Source of the DNA: Canna indica
Lineage: Eukaryota > Streptophyta > Magnoliopsida > Zingiberales > Cannaceae
DNA: 64,000 nucleotides
Assembly (NCBI GenBank): GCA_034359265.1
Contig: CP136891.1
Location: forward strand, 56,374,501 to 56,438,500
Direction: 5' to 3'
A model generated the notes under the pieces. That model ran no database searches. It was not told where the DNA came from and saw only the letters and a list, made by a program, of their open reading frames with translations. Shown here one piece after another: positions 22,441-32,531 of the stretch (within the stretch, counting starts at the first letter, position 1; each line of letters begins with the position of its first letter). Position numbers and translations under genes: made by a program.

Positions 22441-22843
22441 AATAAACTTATCAGCAACGACTCACTCATATGTTAGAACGTCGTTGCTGATAAGTAACAT
22501 CATCAGCAATGGCTACGCTGCCTTTGCTGATAAGTATTTTATTTTTACGCTGCGAGCTCGCGATTGGCTAAAGAGTGACAGATGCAGTAGCCGTAAATAA
22601 GTCGTTGCTAATGTGATAATATCATTAACAACGGCCGTTGCGGCCTTTAGTAAGCCGTTGCAAATAAGTTATTTCATTTGCACGCCGCGTTCGTGCCATC
22701 CACTTGTTAGCAACGGCTCGAGCGGCTGTAACTACGCTGTTGTAGATATATCACATCTACAACGGCCCGAGCGGCCGTAAGAACACCATTAGAAATTGCA
22801 ACGGCTTGAGCGGCCATTGTTGAATAACATATTTCTAGTAGTG
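22441..22843. repeat. Right subterminal repeats and terminus of CACTA-2
   Basis: Alternating cagcaacgg and its complement, with variants such as aacggcccgagcggccgt at 22758-22776, run up to the terminal tagtagtg (22836-22843). The layout mirrors that of the left end. Confidence 0.8.
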
Positions 22844-23357
22844 TTTTGGGGTCTAGTACAAATTTCGCAAAAATAAAAATTTTATAATCTCCCGGGTCAA
22901 ACATGGGTATGCTAAAGGCTTCCAAAAATTTCTTAAAAATACATCGCTATCTAGTTTTTACCTAAGGAATAATTACCGGCACTTTTGGTGCCAAGAAAAT
23001 ATCTGGGTCATATAGCTATACAAGGATTTCCCTAGGCTTGGTGAATTTCAGGGTCATTTTTTGCTTTTCCGATTTTTCATGTTTTGGGGTTTGGGATTGG
23101 TTTTTGGGTTTCTTTACATCATCATGAGGATTTATAATTTATCTAGACACCCTAAACCTAGACTCTATCTTCCCGACGAATTCGAGCGCGTCGACCAACG
23201 TCCTTTCGATTTTCCGATTTCTCCGATATTTCCGATCGTGGATGTCGTGCGATAATCGATATGGAACCTGAAAATAATTACCCATGAAATCATTAGTTCC
23301 ATGTTTGTTATCATCAAAATCGAGATTAAGACCAATGTTGAAAACCTTATGCCAATA
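22844..23357 (-). repeat. 5' LTR of element A, proximal part
   Basis: Read on the minus strand it begins TATTGGCATAAGG at 23357 (TG changed to TA) and follows the first 510 bp of the B LTRs, breaking off at the CACTA-2 insertion point where 6692 continues. The right flank is Helitron sequence. Confidence 0.87.
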
Positions 23358-23841
23358 TTTCCTTTGTTGTTTGCATGTAAGCAAGCCATTAAACGTTGGA
23401 CTCGAAGAGAGACAAACCAATTTTTGATTGGGAGAATATTCTTTGTTCCCAGGAATGGGTGAGTTATACTATTTGAGAATTCTACTGAACGTGGTCAAGG
23501 GTCCAACGTCTTCTAGAATATTAGAACAATCAATGATAATGTTTACCCAACTTTCAGAGATGCTTGCTATAATTTAGGGTTGATTGACGATGACAAAGAA
23601 TATATAGATGCAGTTAAAAAGCAAGTGCATGGGCATCAAGTTATTTTCTCTTAGAAAATTATTTGCTACATTATTATTATCGAACTCAATGTCTAGACCA
23701 GAACTCATTTGGGAGGAGACTTGAAAATTATTAACTAAAGATATATCTTATTTGATAAAGCAAGTGTTACAAACGGAAGGTATGAAAGCTATATATTTGT
23801 TATATATATTTATTGTTATTTTTTATTACCAATCAATATAT

Positions 23842-23879
<38 letters not shown>

Positions 23880-25530
23880 TTTCAGATGTTGTCAGATGAT
23901 GAACTTAAAGATAATTATTTAGAGAAAATTAATTTAATTCTAAAAGGATGTGGCAAAAGTTTGGATGACTTTCCTTCAATGCCAAAATCATCTCGATCAT
24001 TTACAAACATTAACAATCGCTTAATTGTTGAAAGTCGCACTACAATAGGAGGAGATTTAGAAAGAAAAATCAAGAACAAGTTCAACACCTAACTTCGGAA
24101 CAGAGACAAGTTTATGATAAAATATTGGATGCTGTTAAAAGAAAAAAAAGAGAGGTGTTTTTTTTTGTCTACGATTATGGTGGATCATGAAAGACATTTA
24201 TTTGGAAAACTCTTGCATCTGTACTTCGATCCGAGGGGAAAATTATTTTAACAGTTGCGTCTACTTGCAATATTAAACAAGGTTCCCCGTTGACTGATTT
24301 ATTGATGAGAACAAGTTTAATTATTTGGGACGAAGCTCCAATAATGAATATGTATTATTCAGTTATATATTTAATTTATATATTTAATTTATATATTTAT
24401 TAAATTTCATTAAATACAAATATAATAATAGTCTGATTCTCTTGATTTTAAATACTATTTTGAATCGTTTGATAGAACATTGAGTGTTGTTATTGGTTTT
24501 AAGAATCCAAATAATAATGATCATTCTTTTGAAGATAAGACTGTAGTATTTGGGGGACTTAGACAAATTTTACATGTCATTCCTAAGGAAAGCATACAAG
24601 ATATTGTTAATGCAACACTTAATTCGTCTTACTTATGGGACGACTGTGAAGTTTGGGAGCTAAGGAAAAATATGCGTCTCACTGCAAATAACTCTGAGGA
24701 CAATATAGATTATTTGAAAAGTTCTTCGGATTGGATATTATCGATCGGTGACGAAAAGATAAGTGATATTGGTGATGGTTATGGGGTAGTCCGAATTTCA
24801 GATGATAACTTGATTTTGGATGCAAGTGACCCTATTGCTACGATTGTTAATGCAATTTATCCTAAGCTTATAACAAATGCCAATAATTTGCAATATTTGC
24901 AACAAAGAGTTATATTAGCTCCCACTCTGGATATGATTGAGATGATTAATGACTATATGATTTCTCTAAATCAAAAAGAGTTAACGACATTTTTGAGCTT
25001 AGATAACACATGTTTACTAGATTCTGGAGAGAGTTTGTTGGATTAAATCCACACACCAAATTTCTTGAACTGCATCAAATATTCTGGTGTTCCTAATCAT
25101 TCTTTGACATTTAAAGTTGAGACTCTTATTATTTTGCTAAGAAATATCGATCCATCTGCTGGATTATGTAAGAGAACACGATTGATGTTAATAAGACTTG
25201 TGAATCGAGTCCTTGAAGTCAAGATTATTTCTGGAGCTAATTGTAGAGAAAAGATATTCATTCCATATATGTCGTTAACACCATCAAATTCAAGATTGCC
25301 AGTTAAATTTTAAATGATACAATTTTCTATTATGATTTCTTATGCGATGACTATCAATAGAAGTTAGGGCCAATCACTTTCAAATATTGATATTTTTCTC
25401 AAAAAATATATCTTTACTCATGGACAACTTTATGTCGCAGTGTCTAGGGTGACCAATAGAAAATATTTAAAAATTTTGATTTGTTATTCGGAATGTCACA
25501 TTGAAAAAGAAACTACAAATATTATATACT
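23358..25530 (+). pseudogene. Helitron helicase (Pif1-like) pseudogene
   Basis: Broken frames follow the C-terminal half of a plant Helitron Rep-helicase. They include IGRIFFVPRNG and YYLRILLN (about 23430-23490), YPTFRDACYNLGLIDDDKEY (about 23550-23610), a Walker A region with a stop in it (YDYGGS then KTFIWKTLAS, about 24170-24220), the Walker B region LIIWDEAPIMN (about 24310-24350), and the open stretch 24480-25046 (LRQILHVIPK, WELRKNMRLT, GDGYG, VILAPT). The C-terminal motif is HGQLYVAVSRVTNRKYLKIL (about 25420-25480). About six stops or frameshifts and an (at)n run at 23845-23876 show decay. The helicase would unwind DNA during rolling-circle transposition. Confidence 0.87.
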
Positions 25531-25653
25531 AAGAAATTTTTAGTAATTTATAAAATATTTATTTTTATATTAAGTTATTTATAATTTATGCATAATATTA
25601 TTTTTAAAATATTAATATATATTAATAGTAAATTTATTTGATTTAATTTGAAT

Positions 25654-25684
25654 TAAGACCGCTGATGCGCAGGTCTTATACTAG
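25654..25684 (+). other. Helitron 3' terminal hairpin and CTAG end
   Basis: A 7-bp perfect stem taagacc...ggtctta with an 11-base loop, then ta and CTAG, followed by T at 25685. This fits the CTRR-T rule for Helitron 3' ends and places the end 470 bp before the unc-13 ATG. Confidence 0.78.
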
Positions 25685-26154
25685 TTTGATAATAATTACA
25701 GTCGGCCAGAAATTAACTCTATTCATAATTTCTATATTTTAAGTAAACCAAAATGTTAACCTGGCTTAAGTTTATAGTGCTTCAATTGAACTCACCAAAG
25801 AAATCCTATAGAATTTCTTAAAATAAAAGGGTGTTCACAAGCGATGTTTACAAAAAGTTTGGGACTTCTCACTTCATGCGGAAATCGCTCCACGTGCTTC
25901 GTCTTTATGATCGTGTAAAAATACTTTGTTCTTAGGTTAACAGCTGATATTGAGACGATGTTAAATCTCAACCATGCATTTTACGTGCAAGATTACCTCC
26001 TTAACATTCGCCGAAGAAGGTGTCATGCTTTGTGGAACACTTGTTCTATTATTATACGGTCTCCCAAAAAAGATGGGCTCCACCGCGAGCCAACGGAACC
26101 GGACCCCACCAAACACGACACGGCCACCGGCAAGCCCGCCGCCGCCGGTGGGGA
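25685..26154 (+). promoter_or_regulatory. 5' flank of the unc-13 homologue
   Basis: This 470-bp interval between the Helitron end and the ATG must contain the promoter and 5' UTR. It turns GC-rich from about 26080. No convincing TATA box or other element was recognised. An open frame runs in phase with exon 1 from 26020, but has no ATG before 26155. Confidence 0.5.
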
Positions 26155-29100
26155 ATGGGGAGCCGGCGCCGCCGCTCGAGCAGCTTCAGTAGCTTGTCCT
26201 TCTTGGACGAGCCGGAAGAGGGCAGCGAGCTGCAGTGGCCATTCGGCCGGCTCGACACCCTCAGCCGGGACGAGCTCCGGGAAACGGCCTACGAGCTCTT
26301 CTTCGCCTGCTGCCGCTCATCTTCGAGCTCCGGCGGGCGCGCTCCGGCACCCCGCCACCCATCCGATGGCGGTGACGGGATGTTGAAGGCCTTCAATGGT
26401 GCCGCGGGGCTCATGACGGTGACGAGCCGGGTGAAGAGCGCGCTAGGGCAGAGGGCGAGGCCGGCAGCGAAAATGAGGAACCTGGCAAATTTGGGATCCC
26501 CGTCGGTGCCGACGTCAGGGTCGTTGAAGGCGAAGCAGCGGCCGATAACGTCGGCGGACATAATGCGACAGCAGATGGGATTTACCGAGCAGACCGACGC
26601 CCGCCTGAGGAAGACCTTCAGTCGCTTTCTCGTGGGGCAGGTTATTGCTCGTTTCATCTTCTCCTCCTATTCGACGAAATGCTTCCAAGAAGAATGATTT
26701 CGGAAACATATGTTTTGTCCACAGAATCATCGATGGACTAATTTCTTCAACATCAAAGCTTGTCTTTTCTTTCTTCGCCCATGTTCTTTTGGGGTCTAAA
26801 GTTCTTGGAAGAATGCTCATCCTGCATCATTTTAAATGACATATTGCATAATATTTGACCTTTTCTTCCATCAAAATAGCCACATTCATCTTCAATTAAC
26901 TTTACGTCAGCTAATGAAATTGCTAGCAGTTTTTAATGAATGAAAAATTTGATAGAAAATAGCTTGGTGATGATCATGGATGAATATGAAATCTCAAGTT
27001 ACAACCTGAGATTATGAAAGCAGTACAAGTTTCCAATCCCCTGGATGTAGAACATTAACCATTGCTGCTATATATACTTAAATCAAAACATTATATGTCG
27101 CTATTCAATTATGTCTTAAATGGTTTTTGCTCATTGTAACCTCTTTTTGATGTCTTCTTCATCAGGCAGGCAAGCAAATAGAGTCAATCGTCCTTCCTCT
27201 GGAGCTCCTCCGCCATCTAAGACCATCAGAACTCGGTGACGACTACCCCCAGTGGCAACTCCGTCAACTCAAGACCTTAGAAGCTGGACTCCTCCTGCAT
27301 CCTTCAGCCTCTTCTGACCGTCTGCCCTCCGCAGGACTTCGCTTGCGAGAGATCGTATCTGCGAGCCAACTCAAGCCTATCGACACCAGCAAAAATTCAG
27401 AGGCCATGCGTACCCTCTGCAATTGTGTCATGACGTTGGCATGGCGCTACCAGAGTGTTGGTCCAGCGGAAGTGTGTCATTGGGCTGATGGGTATCCCTT
27501 CAATGTACACCTCTACCTTGCCCTTCTTCGTGCTGTCTTTGATCTCGAGGATGAGACAGTAGTGCTAGATGAGGTGGATGACCTTCTCGAGCAAATGAAG
27601 AAGACATGGCCAACTTTAGGGATCAACAAGATGATCCACAATGTGTGCTTCACTTGGGTCCTCTTGGAGCAGTACATAGCAACAGGGCTATCGGAATCCG
27701 GATTGATGCGTGCTACACTGGAAATGCTGGATGAAGTGGCAATGGATGCCAAGAGACCTGATAGGGAACCAAGCTACGTGAGGATCTTAATCCCCACAAT
27801 GAACTCATTCAAGGTCTGGGCAGAGAAGAAGCTCTTGGACTACCATGAGCAGTTCGATGAAGTTGGAGTTGCAACGATGGAGAGTTTGCTGTGTTTGGCT
27901 CTGGCAACAGCGAAGATAATCAATGACGAGACAACAAACCATGGAAATGTGGGAATGATAGTTAAGCATGACATTGTAGATGCTAGCAAGTTTTCGTCTC
28001 CAAACCGAGTGGATCTGTACATAAGAACTTCTGTGAAGAGTGCTTTCACCAAGGTCAGTAGATCCAAATTACACAAAACAGTAGATTGCTCTTCCATACC
28101 TTCTTTTCATTTCAAAAGCAGCAACTTGACTTTGCTCTTTTAAAAAGCTTACAAATTTGTGCTTACATAAGCATATTTGTTTAATAGAGTAAATAAATTA
28201 TATTGACTGAATTCTAACACAGGAATTTCCATTCCAAAATATATGAATGCACAATTCGTAGAATAAATGAACGTGGAGTTGCAGCACTAGGATGTAGAAA
28301 GACTAGTTAGACTTCAATATACTCTCCTTGGCTCCTCAAATGTATTGTTTTGTTTACTTACTCCCTTTTTTGATGTTTTATGCCCTTTTTTCACCTAATT
28401 TGCTACTGTGATATTTCAAGAATTGGTAAACACTAATGGGATAGTGCTTTATATTTTTGAAAAAAGGACTGACCAAGTAACAACTAACAAGAAGGGTTCT
28501 AATATTTAATAAGTGAATCAAGTTTGGCATCTATTGTTATGCCACTTAAATAGTCGTTAAGTTGCTGATTGGGCATGACTATGTGCATAACATATAAGCA
28601 AGATGTAAGTTAATCAAGTTTGGCCTACATCATTATGCCGTTTTAGAAAATAACTAAGTAGGTGACTATATCTTGCTTGCACAATGACTACATTGTCCAC
28701 ATCATTTGCACAATGATGTAGGCCAAACTTGATTAACTGGGTGGAAGAAAAGCAAATAGCAAATTGCAAGTGACCTGAAGTCAGGCTTTTCAGGTAATTG
28801 ATCCAAGAAGCAAAAAAGATATGTTCATATCACTAACATGCCTTGTGATTGCAGGTATATGAAAACGGAAATGGAAAGATTGATAGCATGGTGGTGGAAG
28901 TAGATGAGGACCCAAATGACACTCTAACAGAGCTGGCAAAGGAGATAGAGAACTTGGCCTTGTTGGAGAAGCAGAGGTACAGTCCAATACTGGAGAGGTG
29001 GCATCCTTTTCCTTTGGCGGTCGCAGCAGCAACCCTTCACAACAGCTTTGGGACTGTGCTGAAGGAGTACATATACAAAGTTTCAAGCCTAACAAATGAG

Positions 29101-32100
29101 TTGGTGAGACTTTTGCACGCCGCAGGGGATCTGGAGAAGAAGCTAATTCAAATGGCAGAAGAGGATTCCGCTGAGTCCGAAGATGGCTGGAAGCGAATCT
29201 TATCTGAAATCACCTCCTACGAAGTGGACTCCATCATCTTCAACCTCTTGAAGTGTTGGATAGATGATAGGATGAGGATGGGAAGAGAGTGTGTGAACAG
29301 AGCTAGGGAGACCGAGGTTAGTTTTGATAAGTATTAGAATTTTAATATCTTGAATGAAATACCAAAAGAATCCATCTACTTAAAATAAATTTATTGAATT
29401 ACACCATATGTGATTAGATACTAGAGTAATTAGTTATGGATTTGTCTATCTATGCCCCAAGGGCACATGTTAAGGATTAATTTTATTGGAGTGGGAATAA
29501 AAGTAGATGGGCATTTATGAAGGTGATTGTGATTAATAAATGCTTATGACCTAGGAAGCACGGACACTCCGCGGGACTACCGTGTCTGCGTGTCTGACAC
29601 GCCGCGGACACCGACACACAAAGACACTCGTCCGACACACGTGTCTCACGTGTCCAAGAGTGTCTTGACCAGTCAAAGTATTTTTTGCCCGGACATGGCG
29701 CGGACACGGCCCGGACATGGCCAGCCATGCATCTTTTTTTAAAAAATAATAAAATAATCAAGGGAATTTAGTATTTTATCTTCTTACTGTTGTGAAAGAA
29801 ATTGGAGCACTTACTCTTTTATCTATTTTCTTAAAAGGAACAAGATGAAGCCTAAACGTGCGGAGAATTTAGTATTTGTTCATATTAATCTTCGTCTCAT
29901 TTTAAGGAAAACTCTCCAATATAATAAAGGAGAAACAATAATGTGAGACGATATTACAGAAGATGAATTTTCAATTGATGAAGATAATGGAATCCTTGAA
30001 GTTGCCAATCTTTCTCTTGATTAACCAAAGTTAGAGAAAGTAATATTTTTCAATGAAGAAGAAAACAACAATGATTGATCAAGAAGATAGTGGGACTCTA
30101 CTTAACTTATTATTTACATGTGGTTGTACATGACTAGTTCTACTAAGACATGCTAATTTAGAAATTTTTTGGGAAATGTCAATAAATATTGTGCCCTATG
30201 CTTTTGGAAGGGGCTTAGAAATAATAAATATTGACACAAGAAATTATCTAGAACACTTTATATATTTTGAAAGGGGCATAGGAAAAACTGAAAATTGAAA
30301 GTTTGATATCAATGAAAGTATCATAATATTATTATAAATTCTTGAAGTATATATATATATAAATTGTGAATCTTTTTTTTAAAAATTTAATTTATATATA
30401 TGCTATATATGCTATATATGCCGTGTCTGTGTCTTATAAATTTTTGAAATTGGTGTGTCCCTATATCCGTGTCGTGTCCCGTGTCCGTGTCTGTGTCGAT
30501 GCTTCGTAGCCTATGATGCATGTTAGAAAAACCCTTTAGTTATAGAGTATAATGACTAGCAAAATAATGTTGCTTATTATTATCATACCTTTAGCTTTGT
30601 CTATTCAAATGCAATAAATATAGAGATAAAAAATGTGCATGTGATCTTTCCATTTGATAAGAACTGTTGAAATTTATGAATGGTTAATCTTCTTCATTCT
30701 GACTTAAACTTGGCAATGGTGACAGAGTTGGAATCCTATGTCCAAATCAGAGCCATATGCTGAGTCTGCAGTGGATCTAATGAAGCTTGCCAAGCTGACA
30801 GTGGATGAGTTTTTTGAGATAGAAGTAGGTGTAAAAGATGAATTGTCAATGGCACTTGCAGAGGGATTAGATAATCTGTTCAAGGACTACGGCTCTTTTG
30901 CTGCATCATGTGGTACAAGTCACATTCACCCTTTTGTTTTTGAATATCCTGCATTTTAGTAGTAAATTATGGAAAGTTATCAAGTAGAATCAACAGAAAA
31001 TTTGCAATAAAAAAATAGAACTTAGAGGGAAGAAAAAAGAGAAATTTGCTATGAATTTTAAAGATTTAAACAAGTACATTGCCCCTTTTTCCATCCAGTA
31101 TCCAATAATGGTCAAATTTATTATAAATTTTAAAGAGTTTATATAAATTAGTGACAAATTAAAAACGATTCATAATTGTTACAACTTCTACTCAACTTCG
31201 AAAGTAGATGTCATAGTTTTAGTTTTTTCTTGAAAAAAAGTAGATTATCCGTAATAAAGCTAATAAAAAAATGCTTAAAATCCTCAATATTCGAGTAAGG
31301 AGAAGAGTCTAATTTACTAACATGTCTCCGACATCCTAAATTAAGGATCAAAGGAAAGCTACATACCTGCACTCCCTCCACTGACAAGGTGCAACCAGGA
31401 ATCCAGAGTAGCCCAGCTATGGAAGAAGGCCGCAACCCCCTGCAGCGCCGGCGTCGTCGACCCCGGTACCGTCACTGTCTGCCGGCCCTGCCCTCCCGGC
31501 GCCGACAGCGGCGCCCAGCGCCACACCGCGAGCCGCGGCACCCAACGCCTCTACGTCCGCCTCAACACCCTCCACCATATCCTCGGCTTCCTCCACTCCG
31601 TCGACAAGTCCTTCTCCTCCCATGGTGCCCCCCTTCCCTCCCACCGCCACTTCGATGGTGCCCGCTCTTCCATCCACGCCGTCATCCTCCACGTCGCCGA
31701 GGTCGCCGCCTATCGCCTCATCTTCCTCGACTCTTCGCACTTCTTCTACGACTCGTTGTACTCTGGAAGCGCGGCCAGCGTTCGAATTCACCAAACCCTG
31801 CGAATGCTGAGCCAGAACCTGGCGCTTCTCAGGTCGGTGCTGAGTGAGCGGGCGCAGGCGCAGGTTCTGCGGGAGGTGATGAAGGCGTCGTTCGAGGCGT
31901 TCTTGATGGTGATATTGGCCGGCGGTAGCGCACGGGCGTTCACGAGGGCGGACTACGACCTAGTGTCGGAAGACTTCATCAGCCTGAAGCGGCTGTTTGC
32001 AACATGCTGGGAGGGGATGCTGACGGTGGAGGTGGTGGAGCGGGAGGCGGAGATCACGGAGGGGGTGGTGGCGCTGATGAGCCTGCCGACGGAGAAGCTG

Positions 32101-32295
32101 GTGGAGAGCTTCAGCATAGCGGTGTGCGAGGCTAGCGGGCTCGGGAGGTCGCTGGAGAGGGTGCCGATGCCGCCGACGACCGGGCGGTGGCACTGCGCCG
32201 ACCCTAACACGATGCTCCGAGTGCTATGCCACCGGAATGACGACATCGCCAACCGGTTCCTGAGGCGGGCGTTCGAGCTGCCAAAGAGGAGGTGA
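26155..32295 (+). CDS. Plant unc-13 homologue with MUN-type region (DUF810 family), five exons, about 990 aa
   Basis: Exons: 26155-26640, 27166-28053, 28855-29316, 30726-30912, 31346-32295; all introns are GT-AG, and phases match (last junction is phase 1). The joined frame is open to TGA. Family members are Munc13-like; Arabidopsis PATROL1 helps deliver a plasma-membrane proton pump, so a role in vesicle tethering or exocytosis is likely. Exon 1 has an Arg/Ser-rich start, then the family block RDELRETAYELFFACC and later RKTFSRFLVGQ. Exon 2 has SIVLPLELLRHLRPSE and the long helical region to SVKSAFTK. Exon 3 has ERWHPFPLAVAAATLHNSFG. Exon 5 has YIPALPPLTRCNQ, RGTQRLYVRLNTLHHI and the C-terminal signature TMLRVLCHRNDDIANRFL. 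The N terminus resembles the At2g25800/At2g20010 branch rather than PATROL1 itself. Length is normal and it appears intact. Confidence 0.9.
26641..27165 (+). other. Intron 1 of the unc-13 homologue
   Basis: A 525-bp AT-rich phase-0 intron, from gttatt after the VGQ codons to ttcatcag. Nothing else is recognised in it. The short ORFs on either strand are not supported. Confidence 0.85.
28054..28854 (+). other. Intron 2 of the unc-13 homologue
   Basis: An 801-bp phase-0 intron from gtcagt to gattgcag. It contains an inverted repeat at 28608-28738 and a diverged single copy of the same arm near 28515-28545. Confidence 0.85.
28608..28738. repeat. Short inverted-repeat (MITE-like) element in intron 2
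   Basis: Two 30-bp arms, 28608-28637 and 28709-28738, are reverse complements at 29 of 30 positions (aatcaagtttggcctacatc and its complement), enclosing about 70 bp. This can fold into a hairpin. No target-site duplication was established. Confidence 0.8.
29317..30725 (+). other. Intron 3 of the unc-13 homologue, carrying a hAT derivative
   Basis: A 1409-bp phase-0 intron from gttagt to gtgacag. Most of it is the hAT-like element 29551-30509. Confidence 0.85.
29551..30509. mobile_element. hAT-derived element with ggacac-rich ends in intron 3
   Basis: The termini are ctaggaagcacggacac (left) and gtgtcgatgcttcgtag (right), inverted repeats with a few differences. The flanking 8-mers cttatgac and cctatgat agree at 6 of 8 positions. 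Both subterminal regions consist of cggacacgg / ccgtgtccgtg repeats. The interior at about 29840-30030 keeps a broken piece of a hAT transposase C terminus (KRAENLVFVHINLRL, then a TGA where Trp is usual, then DDITEDEF). It is therefore an internally deleted hAT, not an unrelated MITE. Confidence 0.72.
30913..31345 (+). other. Intron 4 of the unc-13 homologue
   Basis: A 433-bp phase-1 intron from gtacaagt to aaattaag, AT-rich with nothing else recognised. Joining across it gives SCG-SKESYIPALPPLTRC, which matches the family's conserved order. Confidence 0.85.
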
Positions 32296-32531
32296 ACTCC
32301 GACGATCCAGGAGCCATCTCTCTCGCTTTGTGCTCAGCGGTAGCCTTCTATTAGGTGTTTGTTGAATGCACGCTTAGCTTGTTTAAAGTTTCAACGTTAC
32401 AAGAAGACAGCATTTGTTTTTTCAAATATATTCTGAATTTACTTGTGAGAAAAATGGAAAGTTACTAACTGCCAAAAAAAACACTATGATTCTCATTTTT
32501 AAGTTTATCAAGTTAAAATGAATTCACTTGC
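32296..32531 (+). other. 3' flank of the unc-13 homologue
   Basis: AT-rich sequence after the stop codon that should include the 3' UTR. No clear polyadenylation signal is assigned. Confidence 0.5.

Larger units (their letters stand above)
6693..22843 (-). mobile_element. CACTA (En/Spm) transposon CACTA-2, interrupted by element B
   Basis: The left terminus is CACTTTTGGAATAATGAGC at 6693 (a decayed CACTA end); the right terminus is tagtagtg at 22836-22843. The 3-bp duplication ttt flanks both sides (6690-6692, 22844-22846), and the LTR of element A continues across it. Inside are subterminal cagcaacgg arrays at both ends (6711-7180 and 22441-22830) and two minus-strand transposase pseudogenes: TNP2-like 17946-21076, and a second gene 17746-16444 plus 7630-7449. 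Element B is inserted in the second gene. Without B the element is about 7.3 kb. The two termini match each other poorly beyond the CACTA core. Confidence 0.85.
1198..23357 (-). mobile_element. Sirevirus-like Copia element A (gag-only type), heavily interrupted
   Basis: A minus-strand LTR retrotransposon whose 5' LTR is at its right end (22844-23357 plus 5574-6692, split by CACTA-2). The primer-binding site, reverse complement of tggtatcagagc, is at 5560-5571. Gag runs leftwards from 5505 to about 2510, and then comes non-coding internal DNA to 1198. The non-coding part aligns with 11946-14560 of element B, including the polypurine-rich motifs seen as ctccccctat near 1270. No pol domains are present. 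The 3' LTR lies beyond the left edge. The right flank is Helitron sequence, so A inserted into a Helitron. Insertions inside A are a Ty3 LTR, a solo LTR, a hAT derivative and CACTA-2. Confidence 0.8.
23358..25684 (+). mobile_element. Helitron, 3' part with terminal hairpin
   Basis: Helicase-coding remnants run from the element A boundary to about 25530. An AT-rich tail follows, and then a 3' end of Helitron type: a 7-bp stem (taagacc / ggtctta, 25654-25678) followed 2 bases later by CTAG (25681-25684), with T next to it. The 5' part, with the Rep domain, is not visible and should lie left of element A, outside the window. Confidence 0.82.

Noticed and set aside
26020..26154. Upstream in-frame extension of the unc-13 exon 1
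   Set aside because: The frame is open but has no ATG before 26155, and the Arg-rich extension does not resemble the family start.
31389..31847. Overlapping ORFs on both strands across exon 5
   Set aside because: They are Pro/Arg- or Gly/Val-rich shadows of the GC-rich exon; the family signature is in the phase continuing from exon 4.
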